A DNA stretch of 64,000 nt from Lepeophtheirus salmonis (GCF_016086655.4 NC_052133.2:12794301-12858300); one strand, 5' to 3'; shown: positions 44,375 to 55,343, counted from the stretch's first letter. Numbers and translations are program-made. Notes: generated by a model from the sequence alone, not told the origin.

Positions 44375-45276
44375 CAGGCGGAGGACTCCAAAATTAGAAA
44401 AAATTTCGAGACCAACTATCCTTTTCTCTAAAAGTTTTATAATTTTGTACTTGACACCATTCTAAAGAGCTGAAAAAAAGCTTTAATAAAATGATTGTTT
44501 TATTTTTGTTTGATAAAAAATGTCTGAGCAACAATCAAAACGGCAGAGGCCCCGCGATCTCTTCCCCCACAAGTCGATCTCCAACAAGAAGATCCTCACA
44601 ATGAACGCTGTTCTGGAAAGGAGAAATGATCACTTCTTCGCTGAATCAAGAGCTAAAGTCAGGGGAACCTTCTGGACCAAACATACCGCTCAGGTTATGG
44701 CCCTCAGCGTCGTGGCGTCCGACGGCAGCAAGATACCTCAATACTTCTTCAAGGCCCACAAGAAAGTCATCACGGACGTCTACTATAATGTCCTCAGGTA
44801 ACATTTCTTGACATGGTTGAAGAGCATGTTCCCCAGGAACAACTATATGTTTATCCAAGATAGCGCCTGGCACAGACGTTCAAGAAGGTGTAGGATTTTT
44901 GCAGGAAGAACATGACTGCCTTCTCCAAGTCAGATTTCTGGCCTCGTATTTACCCGACGTGAACCGCCTGGACTTTGCTGTTTGGTGTGTCTTGGAGGGC
45001 AAGACGAACAAGACTTCTGACACAAATTTCGATGTCCTGAAGGTTGTGATTACAAAGGAGTAGAACAACTTGTCTCGTGCTTCATCAAGGCCAGCTGTGC
45101 TTCTGTTTGCCCACATATTGAAGCCACCATTCAGAATGTAGGGTGCCTATTGAATAAAAAGTGTTGAAAATTATTAAATTACCAACTTTGGGTTCAAAAG
45201 TTTGCCATAAAAGTGGCACAAAATAAAAATATGTAGAAGTGAAAACGGCTTTTTAAATTTTTGAGTCCTCGCCCTG
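44375..45276 (+). mobile_element. mariner with both TIRs and TA sites, internally deleted
   Basis: The left end CAGGCGGAGGACTCCAAAAT and the inverted right end CAGGGCGAGGACTCAAAAAT both continue with TTAGAAA/TTAAAAA. TA stands on both sides (44373-44374, 45277-45278). Total length is 902 bp, so about 400 bp is missing, from the transposase N-terminus. It is the least eroded mariner in the window. Confidence 0.9.
44520..45150 (+). pseudogene. mariner transposase lacking DNA-binding domain and first Asp
   Basis: Starts MSEQQSKRQRPRDLF, which looks like the natural N-terminus, then jumps to SNKKILTMNAVLERRNDHFF. The usual helix-turn-helix pair (about 120 residues) is deleted in frame, and SDEK at the first catalytic strand is SNKK, so the first Asp is gone. 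Then GTFWTKHTAQVMALSVVASD and PQYFFKAHKK follow, ending with a TAA at 44799. Shifted frames continue with YMFIQDSAWH (second Asp), FWPRIYPDVNRLDFAVW (third Asp kept), and a tail ending near 45140. There are at least two frameshifts plus a TAG (45061). The first 93 codons are GC-richer than the flanks. Confidence 0.85.
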
Positions 45277-45338
45277 TAAAATTAAACTAAAGTGACTTGA
45301 TATATGCTTTAGCAACGAGCGTGTGTGTACGGATAAAG

Positions 45339-45385
45339 CTGAGCCAGAGAGCACTCTAGAGACCAAAGTACTCTCTGGCGCATCA
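45339..45385 (-). repeat. Short repeat K with inverted ends
   Basis: 'gccagagag' and 'ctctctggc' face each other across 19 bases. The reverse complement 'ccagagagtactttggtctc' matches 52597 and 55348. Confidence 0.6.
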
Positions 45386-45394
45386 TTTGATATT

Positions 45395-45570
45395 TATTCT
45401 TTTTTCTTAAGCAGGTAATTATAATCTTTTATTCTTGAGGAGAAAACATTTAAGTTTTGAGTAGCCATGTGGGAGTGTGCTCATGAAAAATAGAGAGTAA
45501 TAATGATAATTTATTGAGGAGTTATTAACTATATTATTAAAGCAAAGTGTGTCTGTTTGTCACCACCTAA
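45395..45570 (-). repeat. Dispersed repeat family D, inverted copy
   Basis: The reverse complement reads 'tttaataatatagttaataa', 'ttactctctatttttcatga' and 'tttctcctcaag', as at 43325 and 52098. Confidence 0.6.
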
Positions 45571-47039
45571 TTACTAACCAAATGGTTGTAACATAAAAAA
45601 TAGAGGGGAGGGGCCAGAAAATATTTAGAAAATTATCATATTTGGACTACCCGTGCCAAATATGTTAATAAAACAATATTTTCACAAAAAAAATATTTGT
45701 GTGTCTCAATATTAGATTCCCTATTTTATTTATTTGAAAAAATATGGACCTTAATAAACAAGAAACATCAGCTTAAATGATTAAGAGATTTACTTAAACG
45801 CTGCAAATGCCCATTTTTTTAACATTTTTTTATTTTAGTATATGGCTTATTAGTATTCACATATCTTAAAGGAACAATCAACAATGACTTTATATACAAT
45901 GGGCAAGGCAAAGCAAAATATATTCATATAAAAATATCCCTTGAAAGCATCAATATAAAAATTAACTAATGTTAATTCAGTAATAACTTAGACTACGGGG
46001 AAATAGTTTGTAGTTTATGCTTATTAAACAAGCTATGGGTTAGTTTTGAAGTATTTTTCGATTAATATTCTATTTACTGTTGCATTTTTTGAATTGGACA
46101 AATAAATTGAGAAAAAAACATTACTAATCTTTTCATAAGTATTTTATTTCCATGTGAAAGCTGTGAGTAAAAAATATACATATGCAAACAAAAAATTAAG
46201 GCAGTAAAGTGCTGTTGTGGGAAATGGAGAGTTGCCTCACTAAAAAGTGGAGAATTGGAGAAAAAAAGTTAAAACACCATTTTCTAAACTATATTTAATA
46301 ATATTTGCTATCTTAAATCATTCCATAAATTTGATTACATGGCAAATATATATATATATATGATGTAAAAAAATAAATTAGAAACTTTTATTATTTTTAA
46401 ATTTTTATTCAAGATTGTTATTGTGATGACGCATAACATATGCATATATGGTGGCAAGATTGCTGAATGTTAATACCGTGAGTGCCCTTTATTAGACTAA
46501 TTAAGCCTTTTTCGATTGATTAAAGCTAGGAAACTTCATAATAATTAATTATTCAAACCATCAATGTTATATTCAAATTAGCAATTGAGTACATAGTGTT
46601 CAAAATAATAACAAACTAAATATCGCAATTCAAGGCATTACTGTAAATTAGTTTTACACTCTGTTACCAAGAGTCTTTGAACAACACCAACTATCAAAAC
46701 AGGTAGATTATACATAAATACATACCCATATGCGTACAAATTAGAAGTATCTTTGAAAATAAAATATTCAAAAACAAAAATTATATTTGAATGCCAATCG
46801 GCTAGAATAAAAAAAAATTACTTTCAAGAAAGATTTTTAACGACCATGTTTTTTTTCATGTATTTTGGATACCTTGATTATATTTATAGATCAAATTTTT
46901 TGTAGCTGTTTACCTCATGGGAATCTTTATCTTGTCTCTTAACCTTTTATCTAACAAAATTAGAAAAACATCAAAAATATATAGCAAATGACAAAATATG
47001 AAATTATTAAATTTTAAGTAAAAAGAAAAATTCTTAAAT
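45571..47039. other. Non-coding AT-rich stretch
   Basis: Nothing recognised. Confidence 0.45.
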
Positions 47040-47100
47040 TCTTTTTTGGAGGGGAGACTTCCGCCTGTCCAGCCCCCCCCCCCTCCAACGCCCCCTTTAC
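47040..47100 (-). repeat. Family H-like G/C-rich head, inverted
   Basis: 'ggaggggagacttccgcc' then 'gtccagcccccccccc' resembles the inverted heads at 63.9 kb. The ORF read through it (46910-47107, minus) is Gly-rich because of the G-run and is not convincing. Confidence 0.4.
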
Positions 47101-48035
47101 ATAGCAAATTATGTTACTCTTTCCAAATGTTTTACCAATGATATAAACAACTTGGGGAAATGAAGACCACGTGATCTATATTTGTCTCCATGACAACTTT
47201 TTGTCCGCTAGGAGTGTTGAGAGTGTTATGATTATTACTTTATAATCTATATTATATAAACAACTATACAACCTCCATGAATTGACTCTTTTACTTGAAT
47301 TAACTAAGGAAATTGAGTAAGGGGGGTGGGGATGTATACGTGTTATGTATTGTCTTTTATTTACTTTTAAATCATGACGTAGGGATTTGTTTTAAATAGA
47401 TAGGTAGGTACCTTGTGTTTTACGAGTTTGTATATTTTAATAGTCAAATGTATGTACATCCTTTTAAATGTAATCCCTTACAGAATATATGTTTTAGTGT
47501 ATGATTGTACCCCCAATCCAAAGGTGTTCTTATTGACTTTACTCCGGTCCGTTGCTTCCGTCTGTAAGTGGTGTTCGTGGAACATTACAATACGTCACAA
47601 GGATAAAATTATCATCCGTGTTATCTAAAAGAAATAAAAACCACATAACCAAGGGAAAATTTTCGAGCTAAATGGGCCATTTATAAAGTTATAAAGTCTT
47701 AAAAATTATAAAGTGGCTTTGTCATTCATAGCTATAAAAATAGACACTGTAATTATTATTGACTATACAATGAGTTTATTGTAAAAAGAAATCTTTTATT
47801 GATGTTGAATTACATAAGGGACCTCGACACGTTTTCAAAATCGTATTGGATAGGAAAAGGATCATAGATGAAAATAATATGATAATGGAAGAGCTTTTTA
47901 TAGTTGCTACCTGAATATATGTTTTTACTTTCCAAAACTGGTATCATCATTCTTTTATCTTTGAAGAGAGAAAATATAAGTTCATAGTAATCATGAGTGC
48001 GTGAATGACGAAAATGTAACACTGAAGATATGTTT
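47101..48035. other. Non-coding stretch
   Basis: Small ORFs at 47413-47628 and 47810-48022 show no recognised motif. Confidence 0.4.
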
Positions 48036-48090
48036 CAGAGTTACAATTTTATGTCCTTGTTGGAGTTAGAGTAGAATTGAGGATGGATAT
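48036..48090 (-). repeat. Dispersed repeat family A, inverted fragment
   Basis: 'gtccttgttggagttagag' and 'agaattgaggatgga' match 1477-1517. Confidence 0.5.
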
Positions 48091-48825
48091 CATAGTAATT
48101 TTTGCGTAAGTCATTGCTCTAAATACGGAGTGGAGTTTGTTTTTATTTCCTTCATCTTATAGCCACTTGCAGCTTATTTAATTAGACGTCATGACGGCTA
48201 TGGCATTCAAATTTTGCTTTATTAATATAGATTTGCAAGAATTTATTAAGGGGGTGGCTTATCTAATATCTATCCAGATGTTAAGTAGTTCATATATATA
48301 ATCATTACTCCTTCATAAATTCTTTACACCAACTGTTGTCTGCATTCACATAATTAATAGCTTTTATATCTCACATAACGATAATCTTGTCGATGCATTT
48401 AAGTACACACTCTAAAAGGTTTGTTGTAAATACATGTACCTACAGTCATACAATCATTATTTTTATGGGGGAATGCTAGTATTCTATGTTTTATTTCAAT
48501 GAAGAATCATCATGTCTGGAACGAATCCATACAGGCTAGTAAATTAATTATATTTCCTTGAATTGTCTCGTGTTGGATTTCTCTCTAAGAAAAATCATTT
48601 TAAATGAAGTTATTTTGTGTTAGGAAGGTTCCTCAGCTATATGATGATATAACATGTATATTATAAAATTAAGACCTTTTTCAAAACCAACTGAGGTCCT
48701 ACATTTGACAAAAACTCCAAAAGAATCAGGTAAAATTCTATAAAAAGTGAATTAACACAAAGACACTTTGGGCAAACAAAATGTAAATCTATGCTTAGGG
48801 ACTTGATTTTTGTAGAACAAGAGGA
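48091..48825. other. Non-coding stretch
   Basis: Nothing recognised. Confidence 0.45.
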
Positions 48826-48988
48826 AAAAGGTGGGAAAGATACGTGTGATACTAATGAAGTAAGACTCTTGTTAGCAACTCTTGCTTGTTATATGATATG
48901 GGATGAGGAGTGAAAATTATTTGCAGCTGTACTGTACAGTAGAGAAACTTCTACATTTGAATTAGCATTCGTGGAAGGAAATATTATA
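48826..48988 (+). repeat. Dispersed repeat family C, copy split by the 49-52 kb element
   Basis: 'cttgttatatgatatgggat' and the end 'gtggaaggaaatattata' parallel 57345-57423. The match stops exactly where the inverted-repeat element begins. Confidence 0.6.
48980..48988. repeat. Left copy of 9-bp target duplication
   Basis: AATATTATA, identical to 52054-52062. Confidence 0.6.
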
Positions 48989-50439
48989 CTAAGGTGTTTC
49001 TTATTTTTCATTTTGCTAAAATGTAGGGATCGCCGTGTCAAAATCCGTTCCTATTGATAAATAAATACAATTGACAAAGCTTCCACAAAATTGAAAAATA
49101 TTTAGAGGTAGCTCAACGGCGTTAAAGTTTTGAAAATTTCCAAGTTTTTCATAAACAGGGACTTCTTCTTCAATTATCATGAAAACAGTTTAAGAAACAG
49201 ATTTTTATATTTGATAATTTTTTAAAGATTACTAAATTTACTCTAAGATATATTATTGTTATATATGGGGGGGAAATATTTTCATTTGGCTGTATTGTTA
49301 GTGTTTAGAGTGACAATTAGTTGTTTTTTTTTATTAAAAAAGAATATCATTGTTAAAGTGTATATTTAGGGCGGTTTTTTATATAGATTTTTTTTTTTAA
49401 ATGATATCTAATCATCCTTAAAAATAAATAATTTGGCGTTACATATTATATATTTTATTAGTTTATAACATTATTAGCATAAGATAATTTATATGATAAA
49501 AATAATAGCTTCTACTCTATAAGTTATTATTATACAATACCGGAGAGTGATGTTACAAAACATCATTTTTTTCAAACTGTCATAATTTCACAATTTAAAA
49601 GATAATTCAACGCCCGGGCAACATGGCATAGGTAGTTACCTAAGATAAGTAATTACAAAGTATTTTTGATTGCTGCAATAATTAATAAGCATTTATTGGT
49701 ATATTTGAAACTAAGCCAAAAGAACGATACTTGATACACTAGGAGGAGACATTATAAAGGGTGGGAGGACACATGGCACAGGGTCGGATTAGACATGTTG
49801 CAACAGGAGGAAACATGTAAAAACTGTCATTTGTTATATTCAAGTATATATCTTAGTTTTTATTAGTTTGTCAGCATAAAGTAAATACTTATAATTACAT
49901 ATATAAGATAAACAAATAAAACATTTACAAAAATAGAACATAGAACAAATAGAAAAAATTTATATATATATGGTATATATAATAAAAATAGGGTGTAACA
50001 AGTCTCAAGTTAATGTTGGAATCAGAATAAATGATAGGAACTGAATATTCAAACTAATGATATATTAAAAGTATGTGAATTGATTGAATAATATGCTAGA
50101 CTATGACATTTAATGAAATAAAATTAAAATCGCATGTTCTACAATAGAAATATATCTCAACAAACACTTACCTAAAAAAGTTTAGCTTTTATGTCAAAAA
50201 TTTCAATGTCAGAATTATCTATAATCGTAAGCATTAGGCAACCCAAGTTTTATGTTGATTTGATAATCAAAAGAAGGCGTTCAATTGTATAAGAACAGAG
50301 TGGGTAGATAACTTTACATTTTAAAGTTATTGGAAGTGGCACATGTCTCCTCCGTAACAAGTATCCTCACCCTCCCTATGCATATTAAGAAATAGTTTTT
50401 TTTTTCTGATGAATATGTCTAAAATATTATGGTATCCTA

Positions 50440-50669
50440 GATACAGACTCGCGTCTTTCAATGTTCTTCAACAAGTTGCAATAAGAAATAGAGCTACGAT
50501 TCGTAACTTGTTAACGAGAAACTAATTTATTTAATAAGTGCAACTCCTCGTTCTCCTTGGTCATTGGCAACTTCAAGAGCATCAATTGTTTCAAGGGATT
50601 TCTAATAATCATATTTACTCGCCACAATTTTGGATCAACTTTTAAAACTTGCTTCAGCATCTCAATTAT

Positions 50670-50716
<47 letters not shown>

Positions 50717-51230
50717 TAACAAAGTTTTCTATATTTTTATAAATAATTTTTTTCCTTGAGTTTAGGTCTGGTTTTTCCTTATTTTTCATTTCAAATAATA
50801 TTTTCTTTTTTGTTGCCAAACTCACTCAAAGATCAAGTAGAGCCAAACCAAGAAGCTCTTGAGATAAATACCATAAATGGTTTAAAAATTTTTGAGATGC
50901 CTTCTTTAAATTAGAACATTGGTTCCGGAATATTGTGATTTCATCCTTAAATGGAATATCTGAGGGTGTAAGACCCATGCTTTCAAATATATTCGAAAAT
51001 AAAGATACAAATATTCCACCATCCTTGTTCCTCTTTAGATGTTAATTTAAATTGTATTAAATAATACAATTTTTAAACTATCCAATACTTTGGACAACCA
51101 ACAAGTGTGGTGTATTGGACCGGGAGACGTCAATTTTATTCCACGTTTTGGAGTACCACTAAGAAATATTATTGTTGGTTCCAAAAATTCTTTATAATCA
51201 TTTCTTGGAAGGCTCCATTGAAGATGATCG
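50440..51230 (-). pseudogene. C-terminal half of an uncharacterised TE-associated protein
   Basis: Minus strand, several frames. In order: LPRNDYKEFLEPTIIFLSG then TPKRGIKLTSPGPIHH, TCWLSKVLDSLKIVLFN (about 51215-51060); a less clear middle ending HLWYLSQELLGLALLDL (about 50880-50825); ENFVTKK, interrupted by the 44-base A-run, then a DPKLW part; ANDQGERGVALINKLVSR (about 50570-50516); finally FLLQLVEEH (50487-50461). I recall this layout (DY.E..E...FL, PG..HH.RW..K..Y.LKI.LF, NDxxERGVxLI, FLLQVVxEHR) from repetitive proteins of arthropods and cnidarians annotated only as uncharacterised. Function unknown. The N-terminal half is not visible. Frameshifted and not functional. Confidence 0.6.
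50672..50715 (+). repeat. 44-base T-run
   Basis: An uninterrupted run of T interrupts the minus-strand coding remnant as poly-A, just after codons for FVTKK. It probably grew from a short Lys-codon A-tract by slippage; a nested A-tailed insertion is an alternative. Confidence 0.8.
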
Positions 51231-52053
51231 TTGGCGAAATTGATAATTTCCTCTCCTATATCTTTAGTGCTATTTCACTATTTAAAGTACTAGGCTTGTA
51301 ATTAGTTTTGTCTATCATTTGTCACATTTATTGAATCAGAAGAAATTATCGTTAGTGTAGAAAAAAAAGGTCTATTATCTTGCTCCTTTTTTTGATGAAC
51401 TTGTTCTTTTCTTTTGATTTTTCTGTTTTTCTTAGCAAAAAGTTTTTATATTTGTTATTAGATATTCCTCAACTATTATTAGTATTAATTATATGAGAGT
51501 ATAATTCCATGCCAAATGGATTTAAATTGTAAAAAAAAAAAGTACTCAAGTTGTGCATATCATAAATTATGCTTCATAGAGGGGGCTTTGATATTAAGAA
51601 AATCTTTGGAGGACCAATAAATAGGCCTAATTTAACATTTCAAATTATGTACGAATACAATCAAAACCAAAAATCATGTTTTGCAGAAAGAAAATAGTAA
51701 CAATATTTCACGCAATAAGTTAAATATGAATTAATTTTTTCTTCAACCATTTTGCATTGTTATTCATATTTTAAATATTTTTTTCTCAAAATAGCATTGA
51801 TATATCTTAGAAATAAATTGCATCATCTTTAAACAAATTATAGTGAATAAAAAGCTTTATTGTGAACTGTTTACACGAGAATCGAGGAAAAAGTCAATGT
51901 TTTTGAAATTATTGTCAATTTTCTAAACTTGGAGGTCGTTGAGCTACCTCTAAATATTTTTTAATTTCGCTGAAACTTTTTTTGTAATAAAAGGAACGGA
52001 TTTTTACCCGGCGACCTGGATATTTCAACAAAATGATAAATAAGAAACACCCT

Positions 52054-52062
52054 AATATTATA
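52054..52062. repeat. Right copy of 9-bp target duplication
   Basis: AATATTATA, identical to 48980-48988. Confidence 0.6.
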
Positions 52063-52097
52063 GTTATATTTCAATAATAGTAGTATTACTCTGCATT

Positions 52098-52260
52098 CCC
52101 AAAGTTATTAGGCGTCGACTAACTGACAAATTTTACTTTAATAATATAGAATATAACTCCTTAAAAAGTCATCTGTGTTACTCTTTGTTTTTCATGACAA
52201 CCTTACATGTTATTATTTAATGCTTAGATCTTCTCTCCTCATAAATAAAAGAATAAAAAA
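52098..52260 (+). repeat. Dispersed repeat family D, copy 3
   Basis: 'caaagttattaggcgtcg' through 'tcttctctcctca' matches 43325-43490. Confidence 0.65.
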
Positions 52261-52290
52261 CATATTGAAAAAGTAATAGTATGACGTGAT

Positions 52291-52440
52291 TGGTGTGTCT
52301 AGACAAGGTTCAAGAGATACAAACTATTAAATAAAGGACCGAGAGAATTGAGGATAGAAGAGACGTGAAGGAATAAGGCAACGATGTAATTTAATAGGAA
52401 AACGTATATATTCTTATTAATACATAGTCATTCTACTCCC
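52291..52440 (-). mobile_element. Partial LTR related to 16735-17020
   Basis: The reverse complement reads 'attaataagaatatatacg', 'cctattaaattacatcgttg', 'ccttcacgtctcttct' and 'ttatttaatagtttgtatct', ending AGACACACCA. These correspond in order to 16880-17020. The TATA-containing part is missing or too diverged. Confidence 0.7.
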
Positions 52441-52593
52441 TAGACAAAATCCATGCCGGTGCTTTACCAGGTTCTGCTTCTTGAATAGAAGCCTATTGAT
52501 CCACTCCATCCATAACCAGACGCGGACAAACCATTTATTCCTATATATACACAATGGCACCATATAATCATACATACTTGCACCACAACAAGG

Positions 52594-52745
52594 CAGTGAT
52601 GAGCCAGGGAGTACTTTGTTCTCTAGAACAATGCCCGGTTGAGTCACATACATCAGTTTATATTCAATAAATGCATTTTTTTTAATATAATGCACATGCT
52701 CGATGTTATATCTAAAATACTTGCAAGATTTCACTAATATGACTT
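52594..52745 (+). repeat. Repeat K plus one 125-bp unit
   Basis: 'gatgagccagggagtacttt' opens the K motif. At 52690-52745 'catgctcgatgttatatc' and 'caagatttcactaatatgac' match the tandem unit of 55400-55740. So K and the 125-bp unit occur together at both places. Confidence 0.6.
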
Positions 52746-52849
52746 TATTGTTATTTGTTTGATCAAAAATGACAGTACGGATTACAGGGTGACATACAGA
52801 TAGACTTTAATTTATATTCAAATATATGTTTCTTTAATGTGTACTTTTT

Positions 52850-53015
52850 TTAAATATACCAAAAGTAAGCGAGAATTCTTCATACAGAAACAGATAACGC
52901 CACAACAATCCATGAATTAATGAAAAAAGAGGACAAACACCAATCGTTTTTCTTCTCTAAACGATAAATTGTGTTTTTTCTCTACAAAAGTACTATCTTA
53001 TTTAATTAAGGCCGA
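52850..53015 (+). repeat. Dispersed repeat family C, 3' part
   Basis: 'gcgagaattcttc', 'cgccacaac' and 'aacaccaatcgtttttctt' parallel 56290-56410. Confidence 0.55.
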
Positions 53016-54094
53016 TGAATAGATATATCTACGTCGATATTTAGAACAGATTTTTTGCTAAGGACGCCCATGATGATGAAGATAACACCATATTCCCATA
53101 TTTTTTAAATAGGAAGAACTTTCAATATATATATTTGTAGCTATATTAATTGGAGCAAGTTCAAAAATGACGGGCATCATATTTTAAACATAGTGTAACG
53201 ATATTTTATATTTTTTTTTATGCGATACATTAGAATAGATATATGTACAAGTTTTAAAACTCGTAAATCCATTATTTCAAAATAACATTTAGATAAGAGG
53301 GAGAGGCTTTCTCAAATTTTGTCTTGTTTTGGGAATTATATGTTGTTATAGTGCTTTCAAAGAAATGTCATTTTGTTGGAGTGTATAATAAGTACTCGAA
53401 TTATAATTATTTAGATTATTCGAGTTCCTTTCATGTTATATTTCCCAAAAAATAAACCTGGCAAATTTGATTAATTTGAACAAAACTGTAGGCTTTAGAA
53501 AAATTAAGTTTTTTCTAGTTTAAATGATTTGTATACAAATACATTACTCAATCTTTTAGTGTTTCTTTAAAGCCTTTCTACATACATATATATATATAAT
53601 CAAGTTTTTTCGATTATAACTGCTTTATAACTTGATGGTTTGCAAAAAATAATAACAAATATGCTCCCCGTCAATACAAAAACAAGTTAGAATATTTTTT
53701 CTCAAATTGAGGGCGAATGGCATTTTTATTCTAAAATAATTTATATCATTTTTTATTAATTCTTTGAAAGTGCATCAAAAATGCAATTTAAGTAACTAAA
53801 AAACAAAATAAAAGTAAGAAATAGATTGATTTTATTCGAAAAGCCATATCAGGGCCAATATAAGACTCTAAATCAACTTAAAGTTATAAAATATAGCTAA
53901 ATATGTTAAGTACCTTAACTCATCCCATAAATTTAAATATAAAGCCTGTAATTGACTAAAATATGTCGTGAATACAATGAAAATTGTTTCATTTTGTACA
54001 AGAATAATAAAAAAAATTGCATTGGAGGGGGATTGTCAAAGTAGGCCATAGAATATATGGAAAATAAGATGAGAGTAGTGTTGTGTGGCCCTTA
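53016..54094. other. Non-coding AT-rich stretch
   Basis: Nothing recognised. Confidence 0.45.
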
Positions 54095-54460
54095 TTTAGA
54101 ACTAAGGACTGTTGTCCAGTCCAGTATTCCTTGTTGGTACTTAAAGAAGGTAAAATTGATCCCTTATGACATCAATGACGGTGTTTTTCCTCCTTTTAAT
54201 TATTCTGTTATATAATAGTATAAATTGATTAACCAAGTAACAATATAATACGTTCGTATTATATTGTATTATAATGAAAAAAATAATATTTTATGCAAAA
54301 TATGTGCAATAATCTTAATACACATTTCATATATCTCATTTGTCTTAATAAAACATCGATATTTTTATGAAAAATTCCAAAGGACCGGTCCCAAAGACAA
54401 GCAGTCTTAAGGACCGGTCCCAATGATCGACAGTCCTATGAACCGATTGTTAGTTATCAA
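54095..54460 (-). repeat. Dispersed repeat family B, inverted copy
   Basis: The reverse complement follows 30730-31080: 'aggactgtcgatcattggga'-type motifs, 'tatcgatgttttattaaga', then 'atactggactgga'. It includes a hairpin at 54241-54266 whose 11-base stems (caatataatac / gtattatattg) are exact complements around GTTC. Confidence 0.65.
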
Positions 54461-55339
54461 AAAACACCCTTTGAAGAATGAAACTTTACATGCTCTACTT
54501 TTCTCATTAAAATGCGTCAGAAAATCGAATTAACATGTCACTCTAAAAATTGGACACCTGAATCCACACCCTAAAATAAAATTTTTAAAGAACTTGACCT
54601 TTTTGTGACCTTTGACCTTTTCTGTGGCCTTAAAAATTTACTTAATAAGCTTAAAATGTTATATTACGATTGCTATAAGCATAAAAAAGCTTCAATAGTC
54701 ATGACATTTCCAAGTTTCTTATTATTGCTTAGAAAATCGATAAAAAAATAAGCATTCATAAGTGAAAAAGTAATTTTTGGTTTGGGGGGGGAGAGTTTGG
54801 CAGGATTTTTTTCCCCCATAGTGCTTACCATAAAAGATTATTTTCCTTCCGAAACGTTGGGCTAAAATTGAATTTGCTCATTTTGATGAATCCCCCCCCC
54901 TAATATTAGTGGCTTAATAGTTTTAGTTGACGGTATTATATTAGTATATGCAAGGAATGCCGAAAAAATAAAATGTGCTCTCTTCAGTGCCTTTGTCGTA
55001 AGTATTCTCCGTTTTTTTCTGACCAACTAAAGGCAATTTTGTCTTTTTGATATTGGTCGAATAGTTATGAAATGATAAGAAAGTTAAATAAAAAAACGTG
55101 TAATGAATGTCATAAGGAATTATGAAAACTTTATTTATTAATTACTTGAGTAAGTAGGTGGCAATGCCCAGAGGTATTAGACTTATTTGCAAACGGACAA
55201 ACTTTGCCGTAAAAATGTAGAAGATAACAAGCCCGGAAATACTCTGCGTCACTTACCATTTTCATGAAAACACTCACACGTAACTCATGAACGACATAAT
55301 AATAATAACAGTCTGAGAAAAAAAAATATTATGACGTTA
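54461..55339. other. Non-coding stretch
   Basis: Holds the DR1-like motif, a G-run (54784-54790) and a C-run (54892-54900). No gene was recognised. Confidence 0.45.
54607..54619 (-). promoter_or_regulatory. DR1-type nuclear-receptor motif (sequence match only)
   Basis: TGACCTTTGACCT is exactly AGGTCAAAGGTCA on the minus strand, the DR1 consensus bound by RXR/USP and HNF4 family receptors. A third half-site TGACCT lies at 54595-54600. There is no nearby gene, so this may be chance or part of an old repeat. Confidence 0.3.
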
Positions 55340-55343
55340 TGAC

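Larger units (their letters stand above)
48989..52053 (-). mobile_element. 3.07-kb inverted-repeat element carrying an uncharacterised-family ORF
   Basis: The left arm (48989-49145) and inverted right arm (51900-52053) share 'ggtgtttcttattt(t/a)tcat', 'gtcaaaatccgttcc' against 'gtaaaaatccgttcc', and 'aatatttagaggtagctcaa'. The arms are roughly 150 bp with indels. AATATTATA flanks both sides. A family C copy at 57290-57480 has the same surrounding sequence with a single AATATTATA (57415-57423). A 9-bp duplication is seen in Mutator-like and Merlin elements, but the arms do not let me choose. Inside, the minus strand carries a coding remnant at 50440-51230; 49.15-50.4 kb is non-coding AT-rich DNA with a small inverted motif pair (49742, 50385). 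Confidence 0.7.

Noticed and set aside
44646..45116. Minus-strand ORFs over the 44.5-45.2 kb mariner
   Set aside because: They oppose a clear plus-strand transposase and have no resemblance of their own.
46910..47107. Minus-strand ORF with a Gly-rich start
   Set aside because: The glycines come from a C/G-run of a family H-like head, and the rest is AT-rich low complexity.
49742..50385. Possible nested element with 'ggaggagacat' ends
   Set aside because: The motif occurs in both orientations, but the order of subparts differs between the two sides and no duplication was found.
50557..50742. Plus-strand ORF with a poly-Phe run
   Set aside because: It is the shadow of the T-run inside the minus-strand relic; the other strand carries the recognisable motifs.
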